From assembly GCF_001577835.2 (NCBI RefSeq), contig NC_029541.1, positions 1,731,141 to 1,795,140 on the forward strand: a stretch of 64,000 bases of DNA, given 5' to 3'. Shown here one piece after another: positions 10,901 through 22,304 of this stretch. A program made the translations under genes and the position numbers. Positions within the stretch are counted from its first letter, which is position 1, and each line of letters begins with the position of its first letter. The notes under the pieces are model-generated. The model was given only the letters and a program-made list of their open reading frames with translations. It was not told the origin of the DNA and did not search any database. The stretch is from Coturnix japonica (taxonomy: Eukaryota; Chordata; Aves; Galliformes; Phasianidae).

Positions 10901-13900
10901 ACATGCTCAACATCATTGACTTTGTGGCCATCTTGCCCTTCTACCTGGAGGTTGGGCTTAGTGGTCTGTCCTCCAAAGCTGCCCGGGACGTGCTGGGTTT
11001 CCTGCGTGTGGTTCGTTTCGTCCGGATCCTTCGGATCTTCAAGCTGACCCGGCACTTTGTGGGCCTCCGTGTGCTGGGCCACACGCTCCGGGCCAGCACC
11101 AATGAATTCCTGCTCCTCATCATCTTCCTGGCTTTGGGGGTCTTGATTTTTGCCACCATGATCTATTACGCCGAGCGGATCGGAGCCAAGACGTCTGACA
11201 CCAGCGGGAGCGACCCGACTCACTTTAAGAACATCCCCATCGGGTTCTGGTGGGCCGTGGTGACGATGACGACGCTGGGCTATGGTGATATGTACCCCAA
11301 AACCTGGTCGGGCATGGTGGTGGGTGCTCTCTGTGCGCTGGCCGGGGTGCTCACCATCGCCATGCCTGTGCCCGTCATTGTCAATAACTTTGGGATGTAC
11401 TATTCTCTGGCCATGGCCAAGCAGAAGCTGCCAAAGAAGAAGAAAAAGCATATACCCCGTCCAGCCCCGATGGACTCCCCCACCTACTGCAAATCTGAGG
11501 AGAACTCCCCCCGTAACAGCACCCAGAGCGACACCTGCCCATTGGCGGTAGAGGAAGGGGTGGCTGAGCGGAAGCGGTCAGGTGAGACCCCAAAGGTGGG
11601 GCAGAGGGAGGGGGAGACATCTGAGAGCCCCCCAAGGCTGCAGAGCTGTTCCCATATGCTGCCATGGGCTCTCAGGGTGCTGAGGTCTTGGTGCAGAATG
11701 GGACACCTGGGTATGAGGAGTGGTGTTGGTGGATCACCCGCTAGAGCTGGGCACAGGGGAAGGGCCGTATTCTGCTCTCCAAATCACCTTGTTGTGACTC
11801 AGGTTGTCCCTGCCTGGTGTCCATCCTCCTTACCCTGACAGAGGTAAGACCACTGACCCAACTCCCATAGACCGCAGACCCAGCTCTTGTTGACTGTCAT
11901 CCCAACCCCTGTCTCACTTTGGTAATGTCCCTGGGGTCGGTTTTCTTTTCCTTCCTCACACTGTAAGGGGAGAAATCACACCAGGGCGTGCTTCACCAGA
12001 GCTGATCACTCCATAGGTACTGCCTGGGGCCTGACCTCACTTTCCCATTCATCCCCTATGAGACGTGGTCTCCTTGCATAGTGAGCCCAGTGCTGCCCAG
12101 GCAGGAGCAAAAACAGCCTCCATGCATTTGTACTTTGGTCTCATGCACTGAGCTGGAGTTTTGGGGCATTCCCAGTGTGTTCTTCTGTTAAAAGGAGGGA
12201 TGTCCCTGACTCTGCATAGCCCAGCTATGGGCAGCATCACTTGGGTACCCAGCCTTGGCATTAACTGTTTATGGGTAAATGAAATGGGAGATGCCATGCT
12301 GTGTGCTGTCCCAACATGGTGTTGGTCCTGAAGCACTTCACTTGTGGGGGCACAAGGAGGTTCCAATGCCCTCTATGGGGTTTCCTTTATAAATATGTCT
12401 TTCCCAAGTGCTTGCACAGCCCATCTGCCCCAGGAGACCCCGCAGTGGGGAGCAGGAGGTGCTGTCAGGCCCATTCATTCACCCCAGCACTGATTCAGGA
12501 ACTCAAGACAGCATCTTCTTAGATGGCAACCCAGAGTCAGGTGCTGTAAATCCCCCCTATTGCAGCTCCTATTGCAGATGGTGTGTATTTGGAAGAGCAA
12601 ATTCCCATCAGCTGTGGGGGTGGATTTCAATGACCCAGGGGGGTTTCTCCCCCAGCTGGTCCTATGCAGCCCAAAAAACACCCAGTTGTTTTCTACTCTG
12701 GGCTAAGATTTAACATGGTTCTGCTTCTCTGGTAGCTGTAATTTAGCTTGGATGCGCCTGGATTATTGGCAGCTGCTCTAAGCCACCTATGAGCTTGTTG
12801 TAGGGTCTGATGAGCCCCTTCTGACCACTCTGAGCACATTGCTTTACAGGTTCTCCCTGCTGATGGCTTTCTGCTGCCTTTCTCATAGACTCCAAGCAGA
12901 ACGGTGAGGCCAATGTGGTGCTGTCAGATGAGGAGCAGCCACTGTCCCCATCCGACGAGGAGAAGCGGCCCATGCGACGCTCGAGCACCCGCGACAAGAA
13001 CAAGAAATCCTCCACGTGCTTCCTCCTGGCTACGGGTGACTTCTCCTGCACAGCAGATGGAGGCATCCAGAAAGGTACAGTCAGGGCTGGGAGCTGTGGG
13101 CTGGAGATGAGGCTTATTGCATCCGTTTGAGGCTGGGGTTCATCTCCATCTGCCTGCCTGGCTCTTCTCTGCTCCCTCCATTTCCAGGTCCCCCCAAGTC
13201 CCTTCATCTCTCTGTCTCTCTACCTGCTTCATCTCCATCCATTGTGTCCCTCTGTGGTAGCTTTTACCTCCTTGTTTTCTCCCCCCCTGATTGCTGCTGT
13301 TTGGGGTCTGGGAGCTGATGCTTGTCACACTGGGGACAGCCCCATTCTCTGCTCACCCACCTCAGGGTGCTGTGCCCCTCCTGGGGAGGTGATGAGGCTG
13401 TGGCTGAAGCAGGTCAGAAGGTTTTCAATAGGGAAAAAGAGTCTGTGGTCTTTTCTCTGTCCTTTCCCTCTCCTCCTCTGTTGCCTTTTGGTGGCTTTGA
13501 GCGTGGGGAACCGTGCTGTGTCAACTGCTGCCTTGCCAAAAGGGCTGCCAGGAAGGCTGTCTCCTCCTGATTTGGATAGTGAGATTTGGGAAGTGTTGGG
13601 GGAAAACTGTGGGTGAGACCAGCCAGGAAAACACAGAGCTCTTCTTCCACTGACAAAGAGACAGTCGTCTTCAGTCGGGTCCCTTCACATCTCCTGCCCA
13701 CCTGGATCCACAGGATTTACCTGCACCCTGGGTTGATCCACAGCTCAGTTCTTTAGTTGTGCAGTTTTCTTGCTCTCTTCTATGTCCGAGGGGGTGTGGG
13801 AGGATGCAGAGCTGCAGCACTGACCTACTTCTCCCTTCTCAGCACCGCTTAACCCCACTTAGTCCCTCACCCTCATGCATGGGAGCTGGGCCAGGCAGGG

Positions 13901-16900
13901 AACGGGATGATGCTGTACTTTGCAAGCCCTCAGTCTATTGCTTGCCAAAGAGGAAGGGTTTCATTTTGGGGGCTGTGACCCCCAGTTGTGGTGCTTTGGT
14001 TCATCCCACACCCCCCGGTGCCTTTTTCTCCCTGGGTTCTGGCAGCCCTGGAGTTGTGGGTTGGCATTTGGGGCTGGTGGCAGTTATTGTATTAGCAGAA
14101 GCAAATTGGTTGCGTTCTCCTGGGAAATCAAGGATTCCCTTTGGTGTTCCCACACAACCTCCTCCCTTGAAAAGAGGGGGGGGAAAAATAAAAGCTACAT
14201 TCATTTTTGGGCAGCAGAGCATTATACAAACACATGCTTTAAGTTCTCAGTGCTCTGCCTGGAAGTGCTGTTTGCTCTCAAGCTGGGCTTATTCCTCACT
14301 GCTACCTAAAGAGAAGAGGGGAGGGGTGATGCTTCTACCCTGGGGAGGACACAGGAAGGGATGGGGGGAGGATGGAAGCCCGTGCTGCCTTCATCCTTGG
14401 GAGATGCTGAAGTCAGGCAGCTCTTCAGCTGATGAATTGCAGCTGGGCCCCATTGAAGCCAATGGAAGATCTGACTGCTGAGTGCGGCTCTTGCTGGGCT
14501 CCCAAATGACATGACTTGGGTTGGGATGGAAAGGACCTCAAAGACCAAGAAATAAGGCCAGGAAATTAATATTGCTGTTATTTTCCTTGTGTGGTGGCAG
14601 CTAGAGCTCTTCAGAAGGGCACCACGCTGGTCTCTGGGTGACTCTTCTTCCTGTGGGTATCAGAGCGTTTTATTGCAATTAGAACTGGGTGGGTCGCTCA
14701 ATCTCACACAGCAACGTGAGACCCTTTGGGAAGGGAAAACCTCAGTGCTTGTGCCATTGGGGACAGGCAGGTGGGACTCTGGTTCAGGCCAATGTCTTCC
14801 ATAGTGACATACCCCATTGTGGGCAGAGCAGCCTCCCTATGCTCATGCCTGAGGGCACTGGGAGCTGCAGAGCACCTCTTCCTGATTTATCTCCTGCTGG
14901 GGCTGTTTGTTCTGGTACCGGGATGCTGGCAGCTCTGCACATTGAGATGAGCTTGGTTCGGAGCCCGATTTGCTGATGGCCATCTGTCAGATGCTGGGAC
15001 AGGTACCCATGTCTGTACAAGCTGTGGGAATGGGGCTGCTTCAGGAATGTCTGCAGGTCTTGGCCTCTATGGTTGGAGCACTGATGCCAACAGTTGGTTT
15101 CTTTAGGGGCAGCTCAAACAGAAATCAACCCTGCCCATCACCCCATGGATAGAGCCAGAGTGCAGTGTGACACTTGCATAGTGTTTGTCTTGCGTCCCTT
15201 TGGCTGCTTACAGTGGGGTCACCTTCCTTCCTCCCTGCTGCTGGGGGTTGCTGCAGACCCCTTATCTTCCTCCAGCAATGCATCCTGCTGGGATATGGGT
15301 ATAGGCACGGCTCTATCTTGGCACCTGAGCACACATCCTCTGCTTTCATGTAGGGATATGGAGGTGTGGGACAAGGCCAGCAGCAAGCAAGGTGTGTTAG
15401 GATGGTCTAGGAACAGCAAGGCAGAAACCAGAGCAGCCCTTCCAGAGAGGGAATGGAGATAATGGGATTCACCACCCAGCACTACAAAGCACCACATTGA
15501 GCAGAGCCCAGCTCATCACAGCACTGATTTCCCTCTATTAGTGCAGAGCCATGCCTGGCATGTGGACCGAGTGCTCATGTGAGTGCAGCATCTGCTGGTG
15601 ATGCTCGGCTGGGAGGGAGCAGGGACAAACCCACGTTTGCACAGGGACATGAGTGTGTGTGTGTGTGTGTGTGTGTGTGCAAGCAGCAGGCGGGCACCAG
15701 GCTGCTGGTAAATGCACACGTGTTGCTGGGCTCTGCTGCCTGCTTGCATTACCCCATCCCCATCTGCTGCTGGCTCAAAGCATGTGTGAGCATGCACGTG
15801 CACCGCAAGGATTTGCATCACAGCAAAGCTGGCCTGCAGCTCGGTGGAAGCCCCAGTGGCCTTTGGAGCTGGGCAGACATCACAGCTTGGGGCTCATGTG
15901 GGACCCCTGGTTTTGCTTTTGGCCTAGGAGAAGATCTGGCTGTTGCTTTTCCATCTGAGCCCAAGCAGTTTCTGGCTATTGGGGGGGTATGCGAAGGGCT
16001 CCACGCTTATAGACATGGAAATGTTTGCTTTTCAATGTGCTTGTTCATAGGAAACCCTGAGTGTTCCTACCTGCTCCTCTGCATGCAGAAAGGTGTCAGC
16101 AGCAGCTTGCTGCTTAACAGTCCAGAGCTGGGGGAACCGCTCCTTCCAAATCCCACATTCCTTTGAGTTCTGCTGCTTTTCCCCAATCACTTCAGCCCAC
16201 AACCTGCCCGGATCCATCTCTCATTCAGACACCAGGCCCTCTTACCCCCCAGGCCCAGCAGTGGGGTGATGCAGTGCCCCACAACCAGCACAGCTCCACG
16301 CTGTGGGGCACCCCATGGAGTAGGGGTGGCTGTGGGGTGCAGGGTGGGGGGAGAGGGCTCAGCAGGTTCTTAGAGGCTGTAAGGAGCAGCATTGCTCTTT
16401 CTGGATCTCTTGGGGAGGGGGTTTATAGCGTTCAGGTGTGGGGCTGAATGCGGCTCTAACCTCTCCTCTGTCCCTTTTCTTCACAAAGGCTATGGAAAAT
16501 CCCGGAGCTTAAGCAGCATAGATGGTGTGGCAGGACCTGCAGGGGGGTTGGCTCCCCTGGCCTCACGCTACAGCTCTCCCTGCTCCCCCGTCCCCTCCAT
16601 CCTTTAAATGCCACCCGGATCCTGCTTTGTGTGTTGGCTGCACGCTCCCCGTGTCGCTCTGTCCCCCCCAATCCCTGTGATGCTGTGTCCCCACTGATGC
16701 CCAGGATGTCCCCATCACCAAGAAGTGGGCCCTGACCTGCAGCCCACCCTGTTCCTTTGCCTGCAGACAGGACCCCCGACGTCTCCATGCACTTCTTCCT
16801 CTTGTCTCCGTGCTTTTGGAACAGCCCCCATGGGGGTGGGAGGGGCTGATCAGTGTTTTTAATGCCTTGGAAACCTCACTCATCCCCAATGTGGTCCCTT

Positions 16901-19900
16901 CCCGTGGCCCTGTTGCACTTGGGCTGGGAATGCAAGAAGGATGCATTGACTCATCGAATTACATATTGTCGTGCTGGAAATGGCTGAGTTCATCTCATTT
17001 TAGGGCTCTTTTTTTCAAACAGCCTCCAATTTCTGGAGGCACCAGATGAATAAATCTCTATTCCCTGCCCAGCAGCACTTCCCCTCTTGTTTGGTGCTTT
17101 TTCTGTGCTTCACTCTGCTTCTCTGCTTGTGTCTGCTTCTCTGTCTGATTGGGGGGGTGGTCTCAGGGAGGGGTGGGGGTTTTGCCACCTCAATGTCAGC
17201 CCCTTGTAATTGGGGGGGGATGGGGGATAAAGGGTGAGATGGGGGTGGATGGGTCCCTAAAGAGCTGGGAGTTGTGGGGAGGGGAGTGTGATGGAAGAGC
17301 TGGTGGTGCCCCAGTGCTCTGCTGGGATGGGTTTGGGATGTGGGGTACAGCATCCTATGGGGATGTGGATGTGGATGGATCCCATGGAGTGGGATGGGGC
17401 TCATGGCATCCCCTCCTACGAGGGTGAGGTCTCAGTGCATCCTCCCCTTGGATCACTCCATGCACTTGGAGCAGGAGGAGCTGAGATTCACCCCCCCCCA
17501 CTTGAGTCCATACAAGGCACAAGGTGACCCTCCGTGCTTTCCTTGGGCTCAGAATCATAAATGATTTACCCAAGGTCGTGTGCTGGTGTTGGGGATGAGC
17601 TGAGCAGAGCCGGCAGCCCTGCATGGTGCAGAAAGGCTCCAGGTTTGGAGGAGGCATTGGGAGCAGAGGATTAACCCCAGCAGCCTCAGGTTTGGTGTGG
17701 TAAACCCTGTTTGTAGCACAGTGTTGATCCTTGGTTTCCTGTTAGAGCCAACGTGGAGCCACGCTTGGCAATTTTTAGCCTTGGCTGTTATGCAACTCGG
17801 TGGAAGGCATGACTAATGTGCAAAAGCTCCTCTAAAACAACAGGGCCCCGAATGGGAGACAGAGGCATTTCTGTGGGAGGCACCAAACTGGTGCAAAACC
17901 CACAGCATCTTCGCTCTCCTTCCTCCCCCCCTCCGCTTCTCCTTCCTCTAATAGCACTTTGGGGGCAGCGGGGTGCTGGGATTTTCGGGTGAGGTCCCAG
18001 TGGGTTTTGGGGGGTGAGAGAGCAGGGGTTAATCCCACTGCTAAGGATAGAAGAGGAGCCGTGCTGGATCAGAGCTAAATGGCTCCGCAGCCTGGAGTCT
18101 TATCACAAACAGTGGCCAAAATTGGCTGCCTGGAGAATAGGATAAGAATAGAGTCGAGTGAATACGATACTTCCCCCAAATATCCTCCCAGCCACTTGTC
18201 TATGTTTAGGGATCTGGAAAGCAGCGAGCATTCCGGCTCAGTTAAAACGCACCAGGAGAAAGCAAGGTGGTTTGATTTATACTTGACAGAGGGGATCGAT
18301 AGATAGCAGGAGGGGCAGCCTCTGCCCTGCTATGAAAACAGGGCTTAAAAACTCAGCAGTGTGCAGTGGTTGAACTGCAATGGTTGAGCTGCAGTGATGG
18401 TTGAGCTGCAATGACTGAGCTGCAGTAGTTGAGCTGTAATGATGATGCAGTGGCTGAGCTGCAGTGATGGCTGAGCTGCAGTGACTGGGATGCATTGGTT
18501 GAGCAGCAGAGGTTGAACTGCAGTAGCTGAGCTGCAGTTGTTGCACTGCAGTGGTGGAGCTGCAGTGATGGTTGAGTTGCAGTGACTGGGATGCATTGCT
18601 TGAGCTGTAGTGAATGATCTGCAGTTGCTGAAGTGCAGTAATTGAGCTGCAATGATGTTTGAGCTGCAGTGACTGTGATGCAGTGGCTGAGCTGCAATGA
18701 TGGTTGAGCTGCAGTGACTGGGATGCAGTTGTTGAGCAGCAGAGGTTGAACTGCAGTAGCTGAGCTGCAGTTGTTGCACTGCAGTGGTTAAGCTGCAGTG
18801 ATGGTTGAGCTGCAGTGATGGTTGAGCTGCAGTGACTGAGATGCATTGGTTGAGCTGCAGTGACTGCACTGCAGTGGCTGAGCTGCAGTGATGGTTGAGC
18901 TGCAGTGACTGGGATGCAGTCGTTGAACTGCAGTAGTTGAGCTGCATTGATGTCTGAGCTGCAGCAGTTGAGTTGCAGTGATGGCTGAGCTGCAGTGGCT
19001 GATCTTGCTGTTGCCCTTCTGGCCCTAAAGGCAGAGCTGTGTCCTGTCCTGCTCAGCTGTTGGGCACTGCAGGATGCTGTGCTCCGGGTGCCTCATCCCT
19101 GCATGCAGCACAGCACCAGGGAGAGCTGCATCCTGTGCTCCTCTTGCCATCACAGCTGCAGGTGCTGCTCCATAGCAGGGCTGAGCTTAGGGCTGCTCTT
19201 CCCACCTGCAGAGCTCCATGCTGCGATCTGTATCCCTGCACCCCCCCATCTGTCTGTCTGCTGAGCTGAGCAAGCAGCTCATCCTTAGGAGCTGGGGTGA
19301 GTTTGGGGCAGTGCCCCCATCAACCCCCATCTGCTTTTCTTGCTCCCAGGGCCTCGGATGGCCGTCCTGCATCGCAGCAGGGTTGCGTGCAAAGTATTAA
19401 TTGTTATTGCTGCAACAACTGCTCTGTTTCTCAGGAGATGCCCGAAAGAGGCAGGAAAATAGAAAGGTCTGTCAAGCAGCGGGGCGGGAGGTGAAGATGT
19501 CAGGAGAGTAATTGCTCTACCCAGAAGCAGCCTGGTTCTGACTTCCCCTGACTGCCAGGAAAAAATCCTCGGTGCTTATGTGATGGCAATGAAATGATAG
19601 AGAAAAAAAACAAGAAAGCAGCTGTAGCCTTTGCCCGTGCTGACGAGGAACACAGAGAGAGCAGAGGCAGATGCAAAATAAGATGCAGCTGAGCTTAAAA
19701 ATAGAGCCTCCCCCTCCCACCTCCCAGTCCGGTGCTCTGTTCCTCTGCTTGGGCAGTGAAGGAGCAGATTGAGGCTCACCCCAATCTATGCAGTGTTGGG
19801 TGAGGATTGGGGTCCTATCCCCCCCCTCCCTGTTAAAGCATAGAGAATAAAAGCATCCTATGGATTGCTGTGGGTTGGACCCAAATGCTTTTCTCCATCC

Positions 19901-21442
19901 CATTGTGTCTGCACCATGGGGTCTGGTTGGATGCTTCACCTGCACAACCTCTTGTCCTCAAACAGAGCATAAAAGAAATAGGAAAAACCACCTGCAGAAT
20001 AAGGGTAGGACCTACCCAAACGCTGTGCTGGGGCAGGAGGTGGAGGCAGAGATGGGGCTGTCCATGGGGAGATCCATTAGGAGGAAAGCAGGCATTTTGG
20101 GGGGCAGCTCCTCCTGCAAATCAAATTGGGGCCAGGTCTCAGCTGGGAAGGGTTGATTCACACTGGAGCCATTGGGTGAGGTTGGGTGCAGGCAGGAGGG
20201 TGGTTTTCTTGCAGTGGCTTTGTCTGGGGACAGAGATGAAACCCAATTCTCCTCTGTTGTTATTTATTTGTAATGGCACTGATTTCTCCATGGCTGCTGA
20301 GCTGCTTCCCAAGGCACTCCCGGGGGGGATGAGGGCAGCAGGTCTGAGCTCACACATGTAACAGCTCTGAGCAGGGAGGAGGAGGAGGAGATGGGAGTTA
20401 AAAGCTGGGTTGTGTCGCTGGGAAATCAATAGAGCTGCTGGGGATGCTCCAGCTGGCCCAGGGAGACACAGAGAGATTCCAGCTGCTCTCCAAAGTGGGA
20501 GCAGCCACGGATCAGCAGCTGCATCCCACCCATATTTATGTATATGGATGAAGGAGGATCCCCAAAGCAGCCCATCATTGGGGAGTTACGGGCTGTAATC
20601 CCCAGTGTTTTAAGGGATGTAGCATTGAAATGATGGTGCTTATGGAGAGCCCAACCCACAGCAGAAGACGATGGGAAGCCAAGTTTTGGAGCTGCAAGGG
20701 ATGAAAGGAGCCTTGAGAGCCCAGTGTTGGGTTCTGCAGTGATATGGCTGGGAGGAAAGGGCAGCCCTGTGCTTATCAATAGGATCAGAGCTGTCTCCCA
20801 GCCTGACGGCCCTTGGCAACCTGGCACACACGGGTATGGGCGGTGTTGTGACTCAGAGCTCCAATCAATGTTAATTAATTCAATGATAACGAATGAGAAA
20901 GAGAGAGAGAGAGTGAAAAATAAACCACTGCAGGATATTAATGCACTCAGCTTGGCTTTGGGACATCTGGCTAAGGGTTGGGTTGGAGACTTTGGTCCCA
21001 TCCTGGAGGATGCAGTGAGGATGATGGTTTCCCTCTGCTCTTTGTTCTTTAACCCCAACTCCAGTACTGGTAGAGAACCAAGGAGGAACCGAGGTGGAGG
21101 CATTCCCTGTGTCCCCATCCCTATGTCTGTTTCTCTTTGGTTCTCCACCCATTTCCATCTTGGCTGAGGGTCTCTGGGCCCATTTAAAGGCATTTTAAAA
21201 ACAGTTTATTGAAGGAACAGCTGCAATTTCTCCCTCTGGAGAAGGCTGTATCCCTTTGCACTGTGCTTTCTGCACCCTATGAAGTGCCGGTCCTCATATC
21301 TCTCTCCCTCTCTTTCCCCACAAACAGCTGATGGAAGCGGTGCCCAACGCTGTGTTTAATACCTCTGTCTTCTATTGCAGACACCTGCCAAGACGTCCTC
21401 TCTTCCAGTTACCCCCAGGGTGAGGTGGTCACCTTCTCCTGA
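6614..21442 (+). CDS. KCNC4: KCNC4 (Kv3.4) voltage-gated potassium channel, whole coding span
   Basis: Fast-activating Shaw-type potassium channel alpha subunit that forms plasma-membrane tetramers and speeds action-potential repolarisation. Coding exons are 6614-7264, 10645-11581, 12889-13074 and then one of two last exons, 16489-16607 or 21381-21442. All junctions have GT/AG borders and matching phases, giving 630 or 611 residues. Order: an N-terminal inactivation ball beginning [16 protein letters not shown], a T1 tetramerisation domain at about residues 37-150, S1 from 218, S4 at about 335-356 with the repeated arginine pattern [17 protein letters not shown], the selectivity filter TMTTLGYGD at 424-432 and the S6 PVP hinge. 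The ball sequence separates Kv3.4 from Kv3.1-Kv3.3. Position next to RBM15 agrees with mammalian gene order. Confidence 0.93.
7912..7942. repeat. (CA)n microsatellite
   Basis: About 15 uninterrupted CA dinucleotides directly before the CR1 fragment in KCNC4 intron 1; likely length-polymorphic. Confidence 0.95.
7952..8372 (-). mobile_element. CR1 LINE fragment, internally deleted
   Basis: The left part (AGAATCACAGGATCACAGCA, then TTGGAAGGGATCTAAAACAT) is the reverse complement of a CR1 3' end. The right part (TCCAGAAGGATCTGCTCCGT, CTGAGGTGAGATTGGCCGAC, CAGTCAATGGGAGCTTTGCT) matches, from memory, the antisense of the CR1 reverse-transcriptase region. The intervening ORF2 sequence is much shorter than in a full element, so this is a decayed, internally deleted minus-strand copy with no open reading frame. 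Confidence 0.8.
10645..11581 (+). CDS. KCNC4: KCNC4 coding exon 2: S1-S6 and pore
   Basis: Encodes residues 218-529 plus one base, the whole membrane domain. S1 starts [18 protein letters not shown]. The S1-S2 loop carries NVT and NTT N-glycosylation sequons, as in other Kv3 channels. S4 has arginines at every third position. The filter reads TLGYGDMYP and S6 reads [15 protein letters not shown]. It continues into a cytoplasmic tail with [17 protein letters not shown]. The acceptor is TTTGCAG|GTAGTT and the donor TCAG|GTGAGA, in phase 1. Confidence 0.95.
11582..12888 (+). other. KCNC4: KCNC4 intron 2
   Basis: Unique-looking non-coding sequence; no repeat or additional exon is recognised. Confidence 0.8.
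12889..13074 (+). CDS. KCNC4: KCNC4 coding exon 3: cytoplasmic tail
   Basis: The exon begins after TCTCATAG, completing a split codon to give [16 protein letters not shown], matching the mammalian Kv3.4 tail. It continues with an acidic SPSDEEKRP stretch and [21 protein letters not shown], a basic Ser-rich patch typical of Kv3 tails, and ends QKG across AAAG|GTACAG in phase 1. Both downstream last exons are compatible with this phase. Confidence 0.92.
13075..16488 (+). other. KCNC4: KCNC4 intron 3 up to the first alternative last exon
   Basis: Non-coding. It includes a short CR1-like tail near 14510-14555 (TTGGGTTGGGATGGAAAGGA) and a (TG)n microsatellite. Read-through from exon 3 would add about 18 codons before a stop; I could not find an exon matching the other human C-terminus that begins GTFVLRD. 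Confidence 0.7.
15652..15679. repeat. (TG)n microsatellite
   Basis: About 14 uninterrupted GT dinucleotides in KCNC4 intron 3. Confidence 0.95.
16489..16607 (+). CDS. KCNC4: KCNC4 alternative last exon A (KCNC1-type end)
   Basis: Preceded by a strong pyrimidine tract and the acceptor TTCTTCACAAAG. In phase 1 it gives [16 protein letters not shown] and ends [10 protein letters not shown] before TAA. The GYxKSRSL start and PxPSIL end are the hallmark of the long C-terminal variant of KCNC1 (Kv3.1b). It is followed by a poly(A) signal at 17049. Use gives a 630-residue channel. I do not recall this ending in annotated mammalian KCNC4. Confidence 0.82.
16608..17075 (+). other. KCNC4: 3' UTR of the KCNC4 exon-A transcript
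   Basis: Runs from the exon A stop to just past AATAAA at 17049-17054, which is followed by a T/C-rich downstream element from about 17085. Confidence 0.7.
17049..17054 (+). terminator. KCNC4: Poly(A) signal AATAAA for KCNC4 exon A
   Basis: Canonical hexamer 440 bases after the exon A stop, with CTTTTTCTGTGCTTCACTCT-type downstream sequence. Confidence 0.75.
17076..21380 (+). other. KCNC4: KCNC4 intron between the two alternative last exons
   Basis: Non-coding. It contains a minisatellite at about 18.36-19.00 kb. Two non-repetitive AT-richer blocks, 18085-18300 and 20845-20960 (the latter with AATCAATGTTAATTAATTCA), look like candidate conserved elements by texture only. Confidence 0.6.
18358..19002. 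repeat. Minisatellite of degenerate GAGCTGCAGTGATGGTT-type units
   Basis: About 640 bp of imperfect tandem units of 12-18 bp with the core GAGCTGCAGTG. Longer higher-order repeats are visible, for example GTGACTGGGATGCATTGG followed by GAGCAGCAGAGGTTGAACTG occurs at about 18480 and again near 18715. The minus strand is open over long stretches as Ser/Gln/Leu/His-rich repeats, which is expected from a stop-free unit and not evidence of a protein. PvuII-like CAGCTC and PstI-like CTGCAG cores recur in each unit. Confidence 0.92.
21381..21442 (+). CDS. KCNC4: KCNC4 alternative last exon B (mammalian-type short end)
   Basis: The acceptor is TCTTCTATTGCAG. In phase 1 it gives [20 protein letters not shown] and a stop. 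From memory a human KCNC4 isoform ends TCQDALSSNYAQAEVLTLS, so this is its orthologue. It gives a 611-residue channel. Confidence 0.87.
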
Positions 21443-21489
21443 GCCCCAGCTGGATGCAGGCAGCACCCCAGCGAGGGACGTGTGCCCCG

Positions 21490-21765
21490 AGGGATGCTCT
21501 CCCTGAAGCTAAGGGATGTTTGCCCAAAGGGATTCATTCCCTGAGGCCCAGGGGTGCTACCCCATGGCTCCAGGATCCTCTCCCTGAGGCTGAGTGATGC
21601 ATTCCCCTACAGATGCTCTCCCCACAGCACAGGGATGCTCTCCCCATGGCCAAGGGGTGCTCTGCCCAAGGGAGATGCTGTCACCGGTGCCAAGGGGTGC
21701 TCCCCCCAAACCCGAGGGATGCTCTGCCCCAGGGGCGCTCTCCCTGAGGCCAAGGGATGCTCTCC
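21490..21765. repeat. Imperfect tandem repeat in the KCNC4 3' UTR
   Basis: About ten degenerate units of roughly 25 bp around GGGATGCTCTCCCCAxGGCC. Units vary by substitutions and small indels. Confidence 0.75.
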
Positions 21766-22298
21766 CACTGAGCTTTGCCTGCCCCATGCAGCGACCCAAA
21801 GCTCTGGCTGCCATCCCCATGGCTGGAGAAGTGGGGTTTGGCAGCCACGTCCCCTGCTGAAGAGGGGCAGTGGGGGGCTCCCTGCCTGCTGCCAGCCCCA
21901 CTGTGCTCTGCCCCATCCTCTGCCCCTGCTTTCGGACACGAGCCCCAGCTGCTGCCATCCTGCTGATGTGACCCAGCCGGAGCCCTGCCAGCTGCTCACC
22001 CCTCGCTCCTGCACAGTGCCCCATCCACGCTCTGACCACCTCCATTGCCAAACTGGGGCTCTCCTCCACGCTGGGTGCCACACATGGGGTGCTGTGCCAT
22101 CACGGGGTGGGCTGGGGGGATGGGGATGGGAAGCAATAGGGGATGGGGACGGGTGCTGAGGTGGGGGTGAGCCTGGCTGGCCTGAAAGGGTCGGTGTCTT
22201 TCTAATGCTGTTCCATATCTCTGTGATGAAGGCAATACTACTCCCATTTCCTCTGTCCTGTACGCATGCCTCTCCCTGTCCAGCCGCACTAGAGTTCG

Positions 22299-22304
22299 AA
22301 TAAA
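22299..22304 (+). terminator. KCNC4: Poly(A) signal AATAAA for KCNC4 exon B
   Basis: Canonical hexamer 857 bases after the exon B stop, followed by a GT-rich region about 30-50 bases on. Confidence 0.75.

Noticed and set aside
10627-11451. 274-codon minus-strand frame
   Set aside because: Exact antisense of KCNC4 exon 2; no independent features.
13075-13130. Intron-retained KCNC4 C-terminus
   Set aside because: It would add about 18 unrelated residues and does not match any Kv3 ending; a normal donor lies at its start.
18277-18947. Two minus-strand frames of about 190-200 codons with Ser-Gln-Leu-Asn-His repeats
   Set aside because: Translation of a minisatellite unit lacking stops; no start context or splice partner.
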